NCBI GenBank assembly: GCA_964452915.1
Contig: CAYVNW010000015.1
Coordinates: 1-53,098, forward strand
Origin: Colivivens sp964452915
GTDB taxonomy: Bacteria; Bacteroidota; Bacteroidia; Bacteroidales; Bacteroidaceae
Direction: 5' to 3'
DNA: 53,098 nucleotides
Each line of letters opens with the position of its first letter. Within the stretch, counting starts at the first letter, position 1. A model generated the notes under the pieces. The model saw only the letters and a list, made by a program, of their open reading frames with translations, ran no database searches and was not told the DNA's origin. A program made the translations under genes and the position numbers. Below are positions 25,287-34,609 of the stretch, in pieces.

Positions 25287-25781
25287 GTGCTACTTCAAAT
25301 TGAAGAGATAATGCGCAAAGAACGACCTTATCTCCTCAGATATGCCTGCTACAGGCTTGGCTCAAAAGATGACGCCGAGGCTGCCTTGCAAGACATGCTT
25401 CTCAAACTACACACCCGAATGTCCGTCGAACAGGAGGTTGCGGTGAAGGACATAAGGAACTACATCTTCCGCACACTCTCAAACCTCTGCCCGTCGCGGC
25501 TTTCACAGAACGAACGCTTGCAGTGCCTTCCGCTTGACTCAAACTATGATGCGGCAGAAAACACGCCAGACAGCTATGAGTACGAATACAAGCGCGTCGT
25601 CAGGCTGATGGCAAACATTCCGTATGAACAGGCGGAAGTGATAAGACTGAGAATATACGCGGACAAAAGCTTTGCCGAGATAGCCAGCATCCTGTCAGCA
25701 CCCGAACCCACAGTGAAATCAAGATTCCGTTACGGTTTGGAAAAGTTGAGACAGTTGATGAAGCAGTGTCGTACGCTATAA
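25287..25781 (+). CDS. ECF-type RNA polymerase sigma factor
   Basis: An extracytoplasmic-function sigma factor of about 164 residues. Region 2 covers RYACYRLGSKDDAEAALQDMLLKLH (about 20-44). Region 4 is an HTH with IPYEQAEVIRLRIYADKSFAEIASILSAPEPTVKSRFRYGLEKLR (about 111-155). The GTG start at 25287 keeps the first helix of region 2; ATG 25311 would trim it. It lies 19 bp upstream of a zinc-finger anti-sigma fragment, the usual cognate arrangement. No consensus TAnnTTTG promoter is seen upstream, so autoregulation is possible. Confidence 0.9.
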   Translation: MLLQIEEIMRKERPYLLRYACYRLGSKDDAEAALQDMLLKLHTRMSVEQEVAVKDIRNYIFRTLSNLCPSRLSQNERLQCLPLDSNYDAAENTPDSYEYEYKRVVRLMANIPYEQAEVIRLRIYADKSFAEIASILSAPEPTVKSRFRYGLEKLRQLMKQCRTL

Positions 25782-25800
25782 CAATCAAGGAGGACAAATT

Positions 25801-26022
25801 ATGACATGTAATGACTTCAGAAAGAAGGTTACAGACCTTTTCGACAAACACGTTGATCCGCATACACGCGCTGAATGCATGGAACACATGAAGAAGTGCG
25901 CCGAGTGCAAAACTTATTACGATGAGCTCAACGAGACTTATCGCACACTTCAGCCGAAGAAAAACGCAAGGCTGACAGAAACCAAGCGGCACAACAAGGC
26001 TTGGAGGTTGGTTGAGCAGTAG
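25801..26022 (+). CDS. Anti-sigma factor N-terminal zinc-finger domain (probable frameshifted part)
   Basis: A 73-residue protein with the anti-sigma zinc-finger pattern, ECMEHMKKCAEC (H-x3-C-x2-C), which binds the adjacent sigma factor in related systems. It ends abruptly at KAWRLVEQ-stop, just where a membrane helix would be expected. In the -1 frame the DNA continues AVAIFMLGVAVGW, a plausible membrane segment leading into the next gene. A single-base deletion near 26011-26022 would explain the split. An assembly error, a real mutation or two coupled genes are all possible. Confidence 0.75.
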   Translation: MTCNDFRKKVTDLFDKHVDPHTRAECMEHMKKCAECKTYYDELNETYRTLQPKKNARLTETKRHNKAWRLVEQ

Positions 26023-26030
26023 CAATCTTC

Positions 26031-27068
26031 ATGCTGGGAGTTGCTGTCGGTTGGAACCGGTTCTTCTCAACGCCCGCTGTTGCTTACGACCCACACCGCA
26101 GTTTTATGGAAGAAAGCATTTTGAACGTACGCAACGTTGGAAGCTTCCAAATGACGGTATACGCACGCACCACACCAAATGAGAACTTCTTCCATTTAGA
26201 TCCGACGGCCGGATTCATCGGGATTGACATCCAACTTTTGCGACAGAACGACTCTGTGTTCTATCGTGTGGAGAAAGAAGGCGGACGCACCGTCGTATGC
26301 GACGGCACCAGTCAATATGCCTGGACTAACGGAGAGTTTTATGCAAAGGGGAACCTTCAAAACAATTTCCTGGAACGGTTCCGCAGCCTGTTGTACCCTG
26401 AGCGTATCTTGGCAATACAACAGTCAGCTATAGACTTATATAATCCGAATGAGACAACGAGTACGGAAACCAACGATGCAGTGATACTCAGAACCGAAGG
26501 CAGGGAACTAATACAGCAACTTGGCATGCAAAGTGAGCACAAAGTAGAAGTGGAAAGCCGTTTCACCAAGAACGACGGACTTCTTAGGACAGTAAAACTA
26601 TGGATGATCGACGGGACGAACAGAATCCTATTAATACATATTGAAAACATCCGGTACAACGTGGCGATAGACAAGAGCCGCTTGATACAACTTCCCGACG
26701 TGCCGGCCAACTGCTGGGAGGATATTAACAAAGAGGATGAGGAGGCTGTTATTTCGGAAAGCCGTCTTGCGCAATTGCGTGAGGAAGGAGCTGCGGACGC
26801 TGCCGCACGCATCATAAAAGCTATCATCAACAACGAGTTTGACAAAGCCGGCGAGGCACTTGAGCCGTATAAGGAAGACTTCGCTGACATGGCCACTGAC
26901 ATGAAAGGATGCTCTGCTTCAGACTTCGAAGTGAAGCAATACGACAATTACTGCGGTGTCTATGTATTTTACCGCCTTACCCGTCCCGACGGCACTAAGA
27001 CGAAAAAGTACATAGCAGTGAGAAACGACAATCCACAGCACATCTGGATAGCTGACGGAGGACTATAA
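26031..27068 (+). CDS. Periplasmic domain of the anti-sigma factor or linked envelope sensor (probable second part)
   Basis: A 345-residue frame beginning MLGVAVGWNRFFSTPAVA, the remainder of a membrane helix whose upstream half (AVAIF) is in frame without a start. The rest is extracytoplasmic in character: a beta-rich region reminiscent of LolA/RseB-like folds (about 20-230), then a short helical C-terminal domain (DEEAVISESRLAQLREEGAADAAARI and KGCSASDFEVKQYDNYCGVYVFYRL). No ribosome site is apparent before ATG 26031. Together with the zinc-finger part it would make an anti-sigma protein of about 420 residues. Fold assignment is tentative. Confidence 0.65.
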   Translation: MLGVAVGWNRFFSTPAVAYDPHRSFMEESILNVRNVGSFQMTVYARTTPNENFFHLDPTAGFIGIDIQLLRQNDSVFYRVEKEGGRTVVCDGTSQYAWTNGEFYAKGNLQNNFLERFRSLLYPERILAIQQSAIDLYNPNETTSTETNDAVILRTEGRELIQQLGMQSEHKVEVESRFTKNDGLLRTVKLWMIDGTNRILLIHIENIRYNVAIDKSRLIQLPDVPANCWEDINKEDEEAVISESRLAQLREEGAADAAARIIKAIINNEFDKAGEALEPYKEDFADMATDMKGCSASDFEVKQYDNYCGVYVFYRLTRPDGTKTKKYIAVRNDNPQHIWIADGGL

Positions 27069-27148
27069 CGGCAGCGGGCTACTTTCCGGCTCTGATATTC
27101 GCCGGCGACAGGTCAGATGATAAAAGAGCCTATATGGATTTCGGCAAT

Positions 27149-27250
27149 CGCCTCGTAAGGTGATTGCTGAATTTCGTCCTTTTTCGAGTGTTGTCTCATG
27201 GAGATGATTGCTGAAATTCGCCCTTTTTCGAGTGTTGTCTCGTGAGATAA
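27149..27250. repeat. Intergenic repeat array, cores spaced 43-44 bp
   Basis: Cores CCTCGTAAGG (27151), TCTCATGGAGA (27194) and TCTCGTGAGA (27238) are spaced 43 and 44 bp. The two intervals are nearly identical (GATTGCTGAA-TTCG-CCTTTTTCG then AGTGTTG). They align with the 4250-4330 array. The whole stretch 27069-27342 holds no gene. Confidence 0.7.
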
Positions 27251-27342
27251 ATATCGTAATCAAAGCAGACGAAAACAGTCACACGGGCAGCAACCTGTCG
27301 GCCACTCAACACATTATTTTAAAAAAAAGCACACGTAAAGGC

Positions 27343-27371
27343 TTGTACCTGCCGAATATTTTGTACCTTTG
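27343..27371 (+). promoter_or_regulatory. Promoter of tRNA-Arg(UCU)
   Basis: TTG (27343-27345), an 18-bp spacer and TACCTTTG (27364-27371), 15 bp before the tRNA. Confidence 0.65.
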
Positions 27372-27385
27372 CAGTCGCAAAGTGA

Positions 27386-27459
27386 GGTCCGGTAGCTCAG
27401 CTGGATAGAGCAACAGCCTTCTAAGCTGTGGGTCTTGGGTTCGAATCCCAACCGGATCA
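27386..27459 (+). tRNA. tRNA-Arg (anticodon UCU)
   Basis: Complete cloverleaf: acceptor GGTCCGG/CCGGATC (one G-U), anticodon stem ACAGC/GCTGT around CTTCTAA (anticodon TCT, reading AGA), and T-arm TTGGG TTCGAAT CCCAA. CCA is not encoded. Confidence 0.96.
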
Positions 27460-27461
27460 CT

Positions 27462-27496
27462 CAAAAAGAGGTGTCTCATCAGGATGCCTCTTTTTG
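27462..27496 (+). terminator. Terminator of tRNA-Arg(UCU)
   Basis: CAAAAAGAGG and CCTCTTTTTG form a perfect 10-bp stem with a 15-nt loop; the second arm supplies the T-run. Confidence 0.85.
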
Positions 27497-27689
27497 TATT
27501 TTCACATGAACACACATGCCAAATGAGCCAGCAACAACATTAATTAATGCCTCCCTCAACGTTTTTCCTTCCATTTAGAACACACTCTCCACTTTTTTTA
27601 CTAACTTTGAATGCCATAATGTGGCTTGGACAAAGACAAGGCAATGTCGGTCCATCAGAAACGAGCTAATAAAAAACATAACAATATAA

Positions 27690-29429
27690 ATGAACTACAA
27701 ATGGAATTACGAACCTCCAAATCCCCAAGCAGAAACTGCCGCTCTGGAACTGGCACGCAAAATCAATGTCAGCCCCATATTGTGCCGTCTGCTTTTGGAG
27801 AGAGGAATAAAGACAGAGGACGAGGCACGCAAATTCTTCCGTCCCCAACTCCATGACTTGTATGACCCGTTCCTGATGACCGACATGGACTTAGCCGTGG
27901 AAAGGCTGAACGAGGCTATCGGCAAAAAGGAGCGTATCATGATATACGGAGACTATGATGTCGACGGATGCACGGCAGTAGCCCTGGTCTACAAATTTCT
28001 CATACAATACTACTCTAATATAGACTACTATATCCCCGACAGATATGAGGAAGGATATGGAGTCTCAAAACAGGGTATTGACTTTGCATGCGAGACCAAT
28101 GTGAAACTCATCATTATCCTCGATTGCGGTATTAAGGCAGTTGAGGAAATTGCCTATGCAAAATCTAAAGGGATTGACTTCATCATCTGCGACCACCATG
28201 TGCCCGATGCTATTCTGCCACCGGCTGTCGCCATACTGAACGCAAAACGGCAGAATGCCACCTATCCCGGCAAAGACCTATCCGGATGCGGTGTCGGTTT
28301 CAAACTTGTACAGGCTTTCGCTATGAGTAATGGCATTTCATTCTCCAAAGTAACTCCACTACTCGACCTCGTCGTGGTGAGCATAGCCGCCGACCTTGTG
28401 CCCATCATGGGCGAAAACCGCATACTTGCCTACCACGGCATGAAGCGCATCAACAGCAGTCCGTGCACCGGACTGAAAGCCATCATCAATATTTGCGGTC
28501 TGACAGGACGCGACATCTACATGACTGACATCATATTCAAGATAGGTCCGAGAATCAATGCGTCGGGCAGAATGCAAAATGGAAAGGAATCTGTGCGCCT
28601 GCTTATCGAGAACGACTATGACAAAGCAAAGGAAATTGCCAGTCAAATCGACCAGTACAACGCAGAAAGAAAAGAGTTGGACAAGAAGATGACCGAGGAG
28701 GCAAGTCAGATAGCTGAAGAAATGAATAAGGACGAAGACAGTAAAGCAATTGTCATATACAACGAAAATTGGCACAAAGGCGTGATCGGCATTGTGGCAT
28801 CAAGACTGACTGAACTGTTCTTCCGTCCGGCAGTTGTACTGACAAGAGCAGGAGATGAGGTAACCGGATCTGCACGCAGCGTACCCGGCTTCGACGTATA
28901 TAAGGCCATTGAAAGCTGTCGCGACCTGCTCAATAACTTCGGCGGACATACCTATGCGGCAGGACTCTCACTCAAGGAAGAGAACTTGGAGGCTTTCAAA
29001 CAGCGATTCAACAAATATGTTGATGAAAACATCGATCCCCAAAACATCAAGCCAACGCTGAACATCGACGCTGTCATAAATTTTAAGGAGATCACACGAA
29101 AGTTCTGTGCCGACCTGAAAAAGTTCAGGCCTTTCGGGCCCGAGAACCCGAATCCCAAATTCTGTACCTTCCAAGTCTACGACTATGGTACAAGTAAAGT
29201 GGTGGGACGTGACCAAGAGCATATTAAGTTGGAACTGGTCGACAGCAAATCGAGCAATGTCATGAACGGAATTGCGTTCGGGCAAAGTTCGGAGGCAAGG
29301 TACATAAAGACAAAACGCTCATTCGACATAGTGTACACTATTGAGGAAAATACTCACAAGCGAGGGGAAATTCAGCTTCTGATTGACGACATAAAAACAG
29401 CAGAGGGAACAACAGACAGCAGCAAGTAA
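27690..29429 (+). CDS. recJ: Single-stranded-DNA-specific exonuclease RecJ
   Basis: A 5'-3' ssDNA exonuclease for recombination and repair. 579 residues. DHH-family motifs: GDYDVDGCTA at about 87-96, LDCGIK near 144-149 and DHH at 168-170. The DHHA1 domain includes RINASGRMQNG and later GGHTYAAGLSL. A C-terminal OB-like domain ends the protein. TAACTTTG at 27602-27609 is a possible -7 box. The stop overlaps the recQ start by one base (TAATG), so the two repair genes are translationally coupled. Confidence 0.95.
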   Translation: MNYKWNYEPPNPQAETAALELARKINVSPILCRLLLERGIKTEDEARKFFRPQLHDLYDPFLMTDMDLAVERLNEAIGKKERIMIYGDYDVDGCTAVALVYKFLIQYYSNIDYYIPDRYEEGYGVSKQGIDFACETNVKLIIILDCGIKAVEEIAYAKSKGIDFIICDHHVPDAILPPAVAILNAKRQNATYPGKDLSGCGVGFKLVQAFAMSNGISFSKVTPLLDLVVVSIAADLVPIMGENRILAYHGMKRINSSPCTGLKAIINICGLTGRDIYMTDIIFKIGPRINASGRMQNGKESVRLLIENDYDKAKEIASQIDQYNAERKELDKKMTEEASQIAEEMNKDEDSKAIVIYNENWHKGVIGIVASRLTELFFRPAVVLTRAGDEVTGSARSVPGFDVYKAIESCRDLLNNFGGHTYAAGLSLKEENLEAFKQRFNKYVDENIDPQNIKPTLNIDAVINFKEITRKFCADLKKFRPFGPENPNPKFCTFQVYDYGTSKVVGRDQEHIKLELVDSKSSNVMNGIAFGQSSEARYIKTKRSFDIVYTIEENTHKRGEIQLLIDDIKTAEGTTDSSK

Positions 29430-31327
29430 TGACTTATTCCGAGATTCTTAAACACTACTGGGGCTACGATTCCTTCAGAGGTATTCAGGAGGAAATCATA
29501 AATAACATCAGAGAAGGCAAGGACACTCTGGGACTAATGCCTACAGGAGGAGGCAAATCGATATGCTTCCAAGTGCCGACACTGGCAATGGACGGACTGA
29601 ACATTGTCATCACACCCCTTATATCACTGATGAAGGACCAGGTGAGCCGTTTGAAAATGAACGGGATCAAAGCGGAAGCAATATATTCCGGAATGAGTCG
29701 CAACGACATCGCACGCGTGTTCGACAACTGTATATACGGTGACTACAAATTCCTGTACATATCACCCGAGCGGCTCAACTCCGAGGAGTTCCGCCAAAAG
29801 CTCTCCCACTTCAGAAAAATATGCATGATAACAGTCGACGAGGCCCACTGTGTGTCACAATGGGGCTATGACTTCCGCCCTTCATATCTGAAAGTAGCCG
29901 AACTGCGACACCTGATTCCTTATCATGTTCCGGTGCTTGCCCTGACAGCGACTGCAACTCCAAAAGTGGTCGACGACATACAGGACAAGTTGGAATTCAA
30001 GGAAAAGAACGTCTGCTCAATGAGTTTTGAGCGCAAAAATCTTGCATACACAGTCAGGGAGACCGGCAACAAAACAGCTGAAATGTTGCACATCCTGACA
30101 TCAATGACCGAAGGAAGCGTGATTGTATACACCCGAAGCAGAAGACTGACAAGTGAAATCACTCAATTCCTTATCAAGAATGGAATTACAGCCGACAACT
30201 ATCATGCAGGACTCACCGACGCAGAAAAAGACATACGGCAGGCTAACTGGACAAAAGGACGCAACCGCGTCATGGTAGCGACCAACGCTTTTGGGATGGG
30301 AATCGACAAAGCCGACGTGAGACTTGTCGTTCACTATAATGTGCCGGACTCACTTGAAGCGTATTTTCAGGAAGCAGGGCGGGCAGGACGTGACGGCAAG
30401 AAAGCATATGCAGTCTTACTGTATAACAAACTCGATTCCACCACCCTCCACAACCGCATTGCCGAAACATTCCCCGACCCGGACTATATTAGGCAAACCT
30501 ACGATGATGTATGCAATTTTCTGCAAGTGGGGACAGGAGAAGGCTACGGACGCACAATGGACTTCAGCCTACAAAAGTTCTGCAAAAACTTCCGTCACTT
30601 CGCGAACAACGCACACAATGCACTACGACTGCTCAACAACGCCGGATACATTGAATATACGGAAGACAACAACTTTAAGTCACGACTTATGTTCATCGTA
30701 CAAAAAAATGAACTGTACCGACTTAACAGCAATGAAAAGAGGATGGACGCAGTGATAAAAGCTCTGCTCAGAAACTACACAGGGCTTTTTGCCGACTTTG
30801 AATACATCGACGAGATGTTCATCTCACATGTAACCGGTATAGACCCTGAAACTGTATACAACATACTTAAGGAGTTAAGCAGCAGAAGGATAATAGACTA
30901 TATTCCCCGGCGCGACACTCCAACCATCAAGTTTTGCACTCCACGGCTGGAAAAAGAGAAAATCAGATTGTCAGCTACCGTCTACGACGATAGGAAGGAG
31001 GAATATGCAAACCGCATTGAGGAAATAATAAACTATGCCAGTGAACAAAATGTATGCAGAAGCAGAGTACTGTTACGCTACTTTGGCGAGACAAAGACTA
31101 AGGACTGCGGACAGTGTGACGTTTGCATACGACACAAGAAACTAAACAAAAATGCAATAGAGACACTGGCTCTTCACATAAACAACGTTCTCTCAGATGG
31201 CAACTACCACTCTCCCGATGAGCTGTATGCCGGTGGAGGCGATAAGGAACATATAAATGCCTGGCTTAGACAGATGATACAGGAAGAGCTTGTCATAGTA
31301 AACGGAAACAAAATAAAGAAAGCATAA
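29429..31327 (+). CDS. recQ: ATP-dependent DNA helicase RecQ
   Basis: A 3'-5' DNA helicase of 632 residues. Walker A is TGGGKS at about 39-44 and Walker B DEAH at 137-140. Motif VI is QEAGRAGRDG, and the RecQ zinc-binding region has CRSRVLLRYFGETKTKDCGQCDVC. The C-terminus (LALHINNVLSDGNYHSPDEL) is short, and no complete HRDC domain is evident. Starts on the last base of the recJ stop; a TPR gene follows by 1 bp. Confidence 0.95.
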   Translation: MTYSEILKHYWGYDSFRGIQEEIINNIREGKDTLGLMPTGGGKSICFQVPTLAMDGLNIVITPLISLMKDQVSRLKMNGIKAEAIYSGMSRNDIARVFDNCIYGDYKFLYISPERLNSEEFRQKLSHFRKICMITVDEAHCVSQWGYDFRPSYLKVAELRHLIPYHVPVLALTATATPKVVDDIQDKLEFKEKNVCSMSFERKNLAYTVRETGNKTAEMLHILTSMTEGSVIVYTRSRRLTSEITQFLIKNGITADNYHAGLTDAEKDIRQANWTKGRNRVMVATNAFGMGIDKADVRLVVHYNVPDSLEAYFQEAGRAGRDGKKAYAVLLYNKLDSTTLHNRIAETFPDPDYIRQTYDDVCNFLQVGTGEGYGRTMDFSLQKFCKNFRHFANNAHNALRLLNNAGYIEYTEDNNFKSRLMFIVQKNELYRLNSNEKRMDAVIKALLRNYTGLFADFEYIDEMFISHVTGIDPETVYNILKELSSRRIIDYIPRRDTPTIKFCTPRLEKEKIRLSATVYDDRKEEYANRIEEIINYASEQNVCRSRVLLRYFGETKTKDCGQCDVCIRHKKLNKNAIETLALHINNVLSDGNYHSPDELYAGGGDKEHINAWLRQMIQEELVIVNGNKIKKA

Positions 31328-31328
31328 T

Positions 31329-32201
31329 ATGGGATTTTTCAAAACTCTCTTCACAGGCAAGGAAGACACTGAAGAGGAAAAGAAAGAACAAAAGGAACGC
31401 AATGATTTTGACGTATTCAAATACGATGGTATAGAAAACTTGCGAATCGGCCGGACCGACTATGCCATAGAATGTTTCGACCGTGCACTCGCTATACATG
31501 ATGACGTTGAAATCCACAGGTTTTATGCCAACGCCTTGTTGCGGAAGAACGATATCGATGGTGCCATCGAAGAACTTGAAGCCATAAGAAACTCAGATCC
31601 GGACGACATCAACAACCTGCTATCACTGGCTGAGCTGTACTTCCAAACAGAAGACTATGCTAAGATGACTGATGCATGCAATGATGCTATGAGCAAAGAC
31701 CAGTCACTTGCCACACCACACTTCATTCTGGCAAAAATGTATAATGCAAAGAATGAATACAACACTGCCATCGAACAACTGTCACAGGCAATATCATTAA
31801 AACCCGACTTCAATGAGGCGATGCTTCTGCGGGCTAAGGTGCTGTATGCAATGCAGCAATACAATGAAGCAAACAATGACATCGACAAATTGCTAAAGAG
31901 TGATGACCAAAATGATGAGATATTGCAGATGAAGGCAGAATGCTGTGAGGCACTCGGTGAACGTGACAAGGCAAAGAAATTCTACAACAAAGTCATCGAC
32001 TTCAACCCATATAACGCTCAAGCCTACATGCAATTGGGCTCAATCCTAAAGGCTGAAGGCAAAGACGAGGAAGCCGGACAACTGTTGGAGGAAGGACAAA
32101 AACTGACAGCAGAGCAAGCAATGGAGTCAACAGATGAAACTGCGGATATCGGACAAAAGACGGAAGAAGCATACAAATCCATCAACCCGTTCAACCATTA
32201 G
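31329..32201 (+). CDS. Tetratricopeptide-repeat protein
   Basis: 290 residues with no signal peptide, so probably cytoplasmic. After an acidic/basic N-terminal stretch (GKEDTEEEKKEQKERND) come roughly six TPR units from about 35 to 265, for example GRTDYAIECFDRALAIHDD, NEYNTAIEQLSQAISLKPDF and GERDKAKKFYNKVIDFNPYNAQ. TPRs mediate protein contacts; no catalytic domain is present and the partner is unknown. The gene starts 1 bp after recQ and is surely co-transcribed with recJ-recQ. Confidence 0.88.
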   Translation: MGFFKTLFTGKEDTEEEKKEQKERNDFDVFKYDGIENLRIGRTDYAIECFDRALAIHDDVEIHRFYANALLRKNDIDGAIEELEAIRNSDPDDINNLLSLAELYFQTEDYAKMTDACNDAMSKDQSLATPHFILAKMYNAKNEYNTAIEQLSQAISLKPDFNEAMLLRAKVLYAMQQYNEANNDIDKLLKSDDQNDEILQMKAECCEALGERDKAKKFYNKVIDFNPYNAQAYMQLGSILKAEGKDEEAGQLLEEGQKLTAEQAMESTDETADIGQKTEEAYKSINPFNH

Positions 32202-32315
32202 CGTGTACATCTATAAGACAAAACAGGAATATATATAATAACAAAAATAACAGACACCAACCCTCTATAAGTGTCCCCTCCTATCAACGAGGGTTAAAGA
32301 AGGGATGAACAAGAA

Positions 32316-33305
32316 ATGGACATAGTATTAAGTGGAATGCGCCCTACAGGATTCCTGCATCTGGGCAATTACTTCGGAGCGGCAAGAAGCTTCGTTAAAA
32401 TGCAAAACCAATATCAATGCTACTTTTTCATAGCCGATTGGCACTCACTCACCACTCATCCGAAACCGGAAGACATCCAGCAGAGTGCACGTACCATCCT
32501 CACCGAGTACCTGGCTTGCGGCATCGATCCGGAAAAGGCAACCATATACATACAAAGTGATGTGCCTGAAACACTTGAGCTCTATCTCTACCTCAACATG
32601 AATTGTTACCTCGGAGAACTCGAGCGCGTGACCACATTCAAGGAAAAAGCACGTCAGCAACCTGACAACGTAAACGCCGGACTGCTCACCTATCCTACCC
32701 TGATGGCAGCCGACATACTCCAGCACCGCGCTGCTTGGGTCCCTGTCGGAAAAGACCAGGACCAAAACATGGAGATGGCACGCAAATGCGCACGAAGGTT
32801 CAACAACATCTATGGGGTTGAGTTCTTCCCTGAGCCTCAGAACTTCTACTTCGACAAACATGCCATAAAGATTCCCGGACTCGATGGATCCGGCAAAATG
32901 GGCAAGAGCAACGGCAACTGTATCTATCTGCACGATGACGACAAAACCATACGCAAGAAAGTCATGAAAGCCGTGACCGACAGCGGACCTACAGAACCTA
33001 ACAGCGAGAAACCGGAAGTGATTCAGAACCTGTTCACATTCCTTGAAATTGCGTCTACAAAAGACACCTACGACTACTTCAACGAGAAGTGGAACGACTG
33101 CTCAATTCGTTATGGAGACCTCAAGAAACAGATCGCTGAAGATCTGATAAAGGTTGTCTCACCAATACGTGAACGTATTCTTGAAATATCGGGAGACCAA
33201 GACAAACTCGACAAGATAGCAAAAGCCGGAGCAGAAAAAGCACATGAAAGCGCAGACAAGACCCTACGTGAAGTGCGTAAAATCATTGGATTCAGAGTAT
33301 ACTGA
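32316..33305 (+). CDS. trpS: Tryptophanyl-tRNA synthetase
   Basis: Charges tRNA-Trp. 329 residues, class I. The HIGH-type motif is HLGN at 15-18 (RPTGFLHLGNYFGA), and the KMSKS-type loop is GKMGKSNGNC. TYPTLMAADILQHRAAWVPVGKDQDQN is the tryptophan/ATP pocket segment. Full length. A 114-bp gap separates it from the TPR gene; the gap has a weak CCCTC/GAGGG pairing but no recognisable leader regulator. Confidence 0.95.
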   Translation: MDIVLSGMRPTGFLHLGNYFGAARSFVKMQNQYQCYFFIADWHSLTTHPKPEDIQQSARTILTEYLACGIDPEKATIYIQSDVPETLELYLYLNMNCYLGELERVTTFKEKARQQPDNVNAGLLTYPTLMAADILQHRAAWVPVGKDQDQNMEMARKCARRFNNIYGVEFFPEPQNFYFDKHAIKIPGLDGSGKMGKSNGNCIYLHDDDKTIRKKVMKAVTDSGPTEPNSEKPEVIQNLFTFLEIASTKDTYDYFNEKWNDCSIRYGDLKKQIAEDLIKVVSPIRERILEISGDQDKLDKIAKAGAEKAHESADKTLREVRKIIGFRVY

Positions 33306-33307
33306 CG

Positions 33308-33490
33308 TATGAACGGGCCGCACCCTGGAGATGGTGCCACAGCAAAGTGTACATGCACATGCGACTGCGATGCTTCCCCACGCTGTCATCCGAATCGCCG
33401 CCTACAATCTGCGAAGCAAGCCAGTAGAAACCGACAATGTTACTGTCATTAGTCCCGCTGTATAAGAGTAAGAGTACTCAAGTCGGTTAT
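33308..33490 (-). pseudogene. Possible decayed remnant of a surface-protein gene
   Basis: On the minus strand about 33490-33390 reads LLYSGTNDSNIVGFYWLASQIVGG. This resembles the YW(L/S)(A/S)S-type segments of repetitive Bacteroidetes surface domains. The frame is closed by a stop upstream, has no start, and runs into antisense trpS downstream. Recognition is from a short stretch only, so this is tentative. The remainder of 33491-33660 contains no coding signal. Confidence 0.3.
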
Positions 33491-33509
33491 ACCTGTAAAT
33501 CAGCATGTT

Positions 33510-33529
33510 CTGTGGTCGTACGGCCACAG
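33510..33529. terminator. Short hairpin in the trpS-queE gap
   Basis: CTGTGGTC and GGCCACAG pair (8 bp, one G-U) across a GTAC loop, then ATTTATG. It could terminate a long trpS 3' end or the remnant; placement 205 bp past trpS makes this uncertain. Confidence 0.35.
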
Positions 33530-33660
33530 ATTTATGCATCCAAAGTCAACGGATAGTAAACGGATTTGGAAACCGGCACTTCATGGATGAGAGTAACTAC
33601 TGTGCTATGAAGTCAGCCATGAAGATCTGCTTCTTTGCACTCGGATGATGATATCAGTTT

Positions 33661-34263
33661 TTATCGAATATTAATTATCTTTTGCAGCTGTAGGGAAAGC
33701 CGCCATTCGGGATGTCTTTCAATGTAAGCGACACATTCTTCGAGTATTTGGCGATTGCGCTCTTTGTCGCCGACATCGCAAGGTTGCAAGTATAGGTTAG
33801 GTGCATGTATACCATAAGTACTTACCTCATGGTGCCCGTCAAAGACGATCTTGACTTCGGAAGCCTTTTTGACACGTACATGGGCTGTGTTGCCTGCGAT
33901 GTATGCAGTCTTTGGAGAGCAAGTTATCCAATCGATACCAGAAGGTATCGGTCGTGTTCCGTTTGTTTCCATTGCAAGATAATAACCATAATGATGAAAT
34001 GCTTCTATTAGTTCTTCATCCACCTGCAACGTTGGCTCACCGCCCGTAAGGATCACGAAATGACATGTTGGAGACAGTTGGCGCACAGTATCAACAATTT
34101 CCTCTGCTGACAATAAATTGTACTCACTGAAATCCGTATCGCAGAACGGACACCGCAAGTTGCAAATAGAGAAGCGCACAAACACGGCTGCCCGCCCGGC
34201 CCATTTGCCTTCGCCTTGCAGAGAGTAGAAGATTTCGTTTACTTTATATTTATAGTTCCTCAT
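33661..34263 (-). CDS. queE: 7-carboxy-7-deazaguanine synthase (radical SAM)
   Basis: Third step of the queuosine/7-deazaguanine pathway, turning carboxytetrahydropterin into CDG. About 200 residues. The radical-SAM cluster motif is C34-x3-C38-x2-C41 (CNLRCPFC). Substrate motifs YSLQGEGKWAG and LTGGEPTLQ are intact. The frame extends 16 codons upstream, but ATG 34263 (MRNYKYKVNEIFYSLQGEG) fits the family and overlaps the end of queD by 14 bp, indicating coupling. Confidence 0.92.
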   Translation of the reverse strand: MRNYKYKVNEIFYSLQGEGKWAGRAAVFVRFSICNLRCPFCDTDFSEYNLLSAEEIVDTVRQLSPTCHFVILTGGEPTLQVDEELIEAFHHYGYYLAMETNGTRPIPSGIDWITCSPKTAYIAGNTAHVRVKKASEVKIVFDGHHEVSTYGIHAPNLYLQPCDVGDKERNRQILEECVAYIERHPEWRLSLQLQKIINIR

Positions 34264-34609
34264 TACCATCAATCTTTGAGTCGTCAACATACACGGCAAG
34301 ATTATCTTCACTTTCTTGCACTGTTGCCTTGTAACACTCAGGTATCTGCCCGGTTATCCAACGTGCTATATTCTCTGCAGTCGGATTGAACGGCAAAATG
34401 TCATTAAGATAGCTGTGATCCAGATAACCTTGAATTTTCTGCTTAATATGATTGAAATCCACAACCATGCCGTCTTTATTCAATTCCTTTGCCTTACAAT
34501 AAACGTAGATAACCCAATTGTGGCCGTGAATATTCGTGCACTTGCTTTCATAGGAAAGCTTAAGGTTGTGTGCAGCACTTACTTCGATTTTCTTTCTTAC
34601 GTAGTACAT
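34250..34609 (-). CDS. queD: 6-carboxytetrahydropterin synthase
   Basis: Second step of 7-deazaguanine synthesis. 119 residues of the T-fold family. Zinc ligands His14 (SAAHNL), His28 and His30 (NIHGHNW) and catalytic Cys24 are present, and VVDFNHIK and LDHSYLND are conserved. It overlaps queE. No preQ1-type leader or consensus promoter could be recognised in 34610-34825, which holds no gene. Confidence 0.94.
   Translation of the reverse strand: MYYVRKKIEVSAAHNLKLSYESKCTNIHGHNWVIYVYCKAKELNKDGMVVDFNHIKQKIQGYLDHSYLNDILPFNPTAENIARWITGQIPECYKATVQESEDNLAVYVDDSKIDGNEEL

Noticed and set aside
32202..32315. T-box or peptide-leader regulation of trpS
   Set aside because: Only a weak CCCTC/GAGGG pairing is visible; no T-box sequence, Trp-rich leader or terminator/antiterminator pair.
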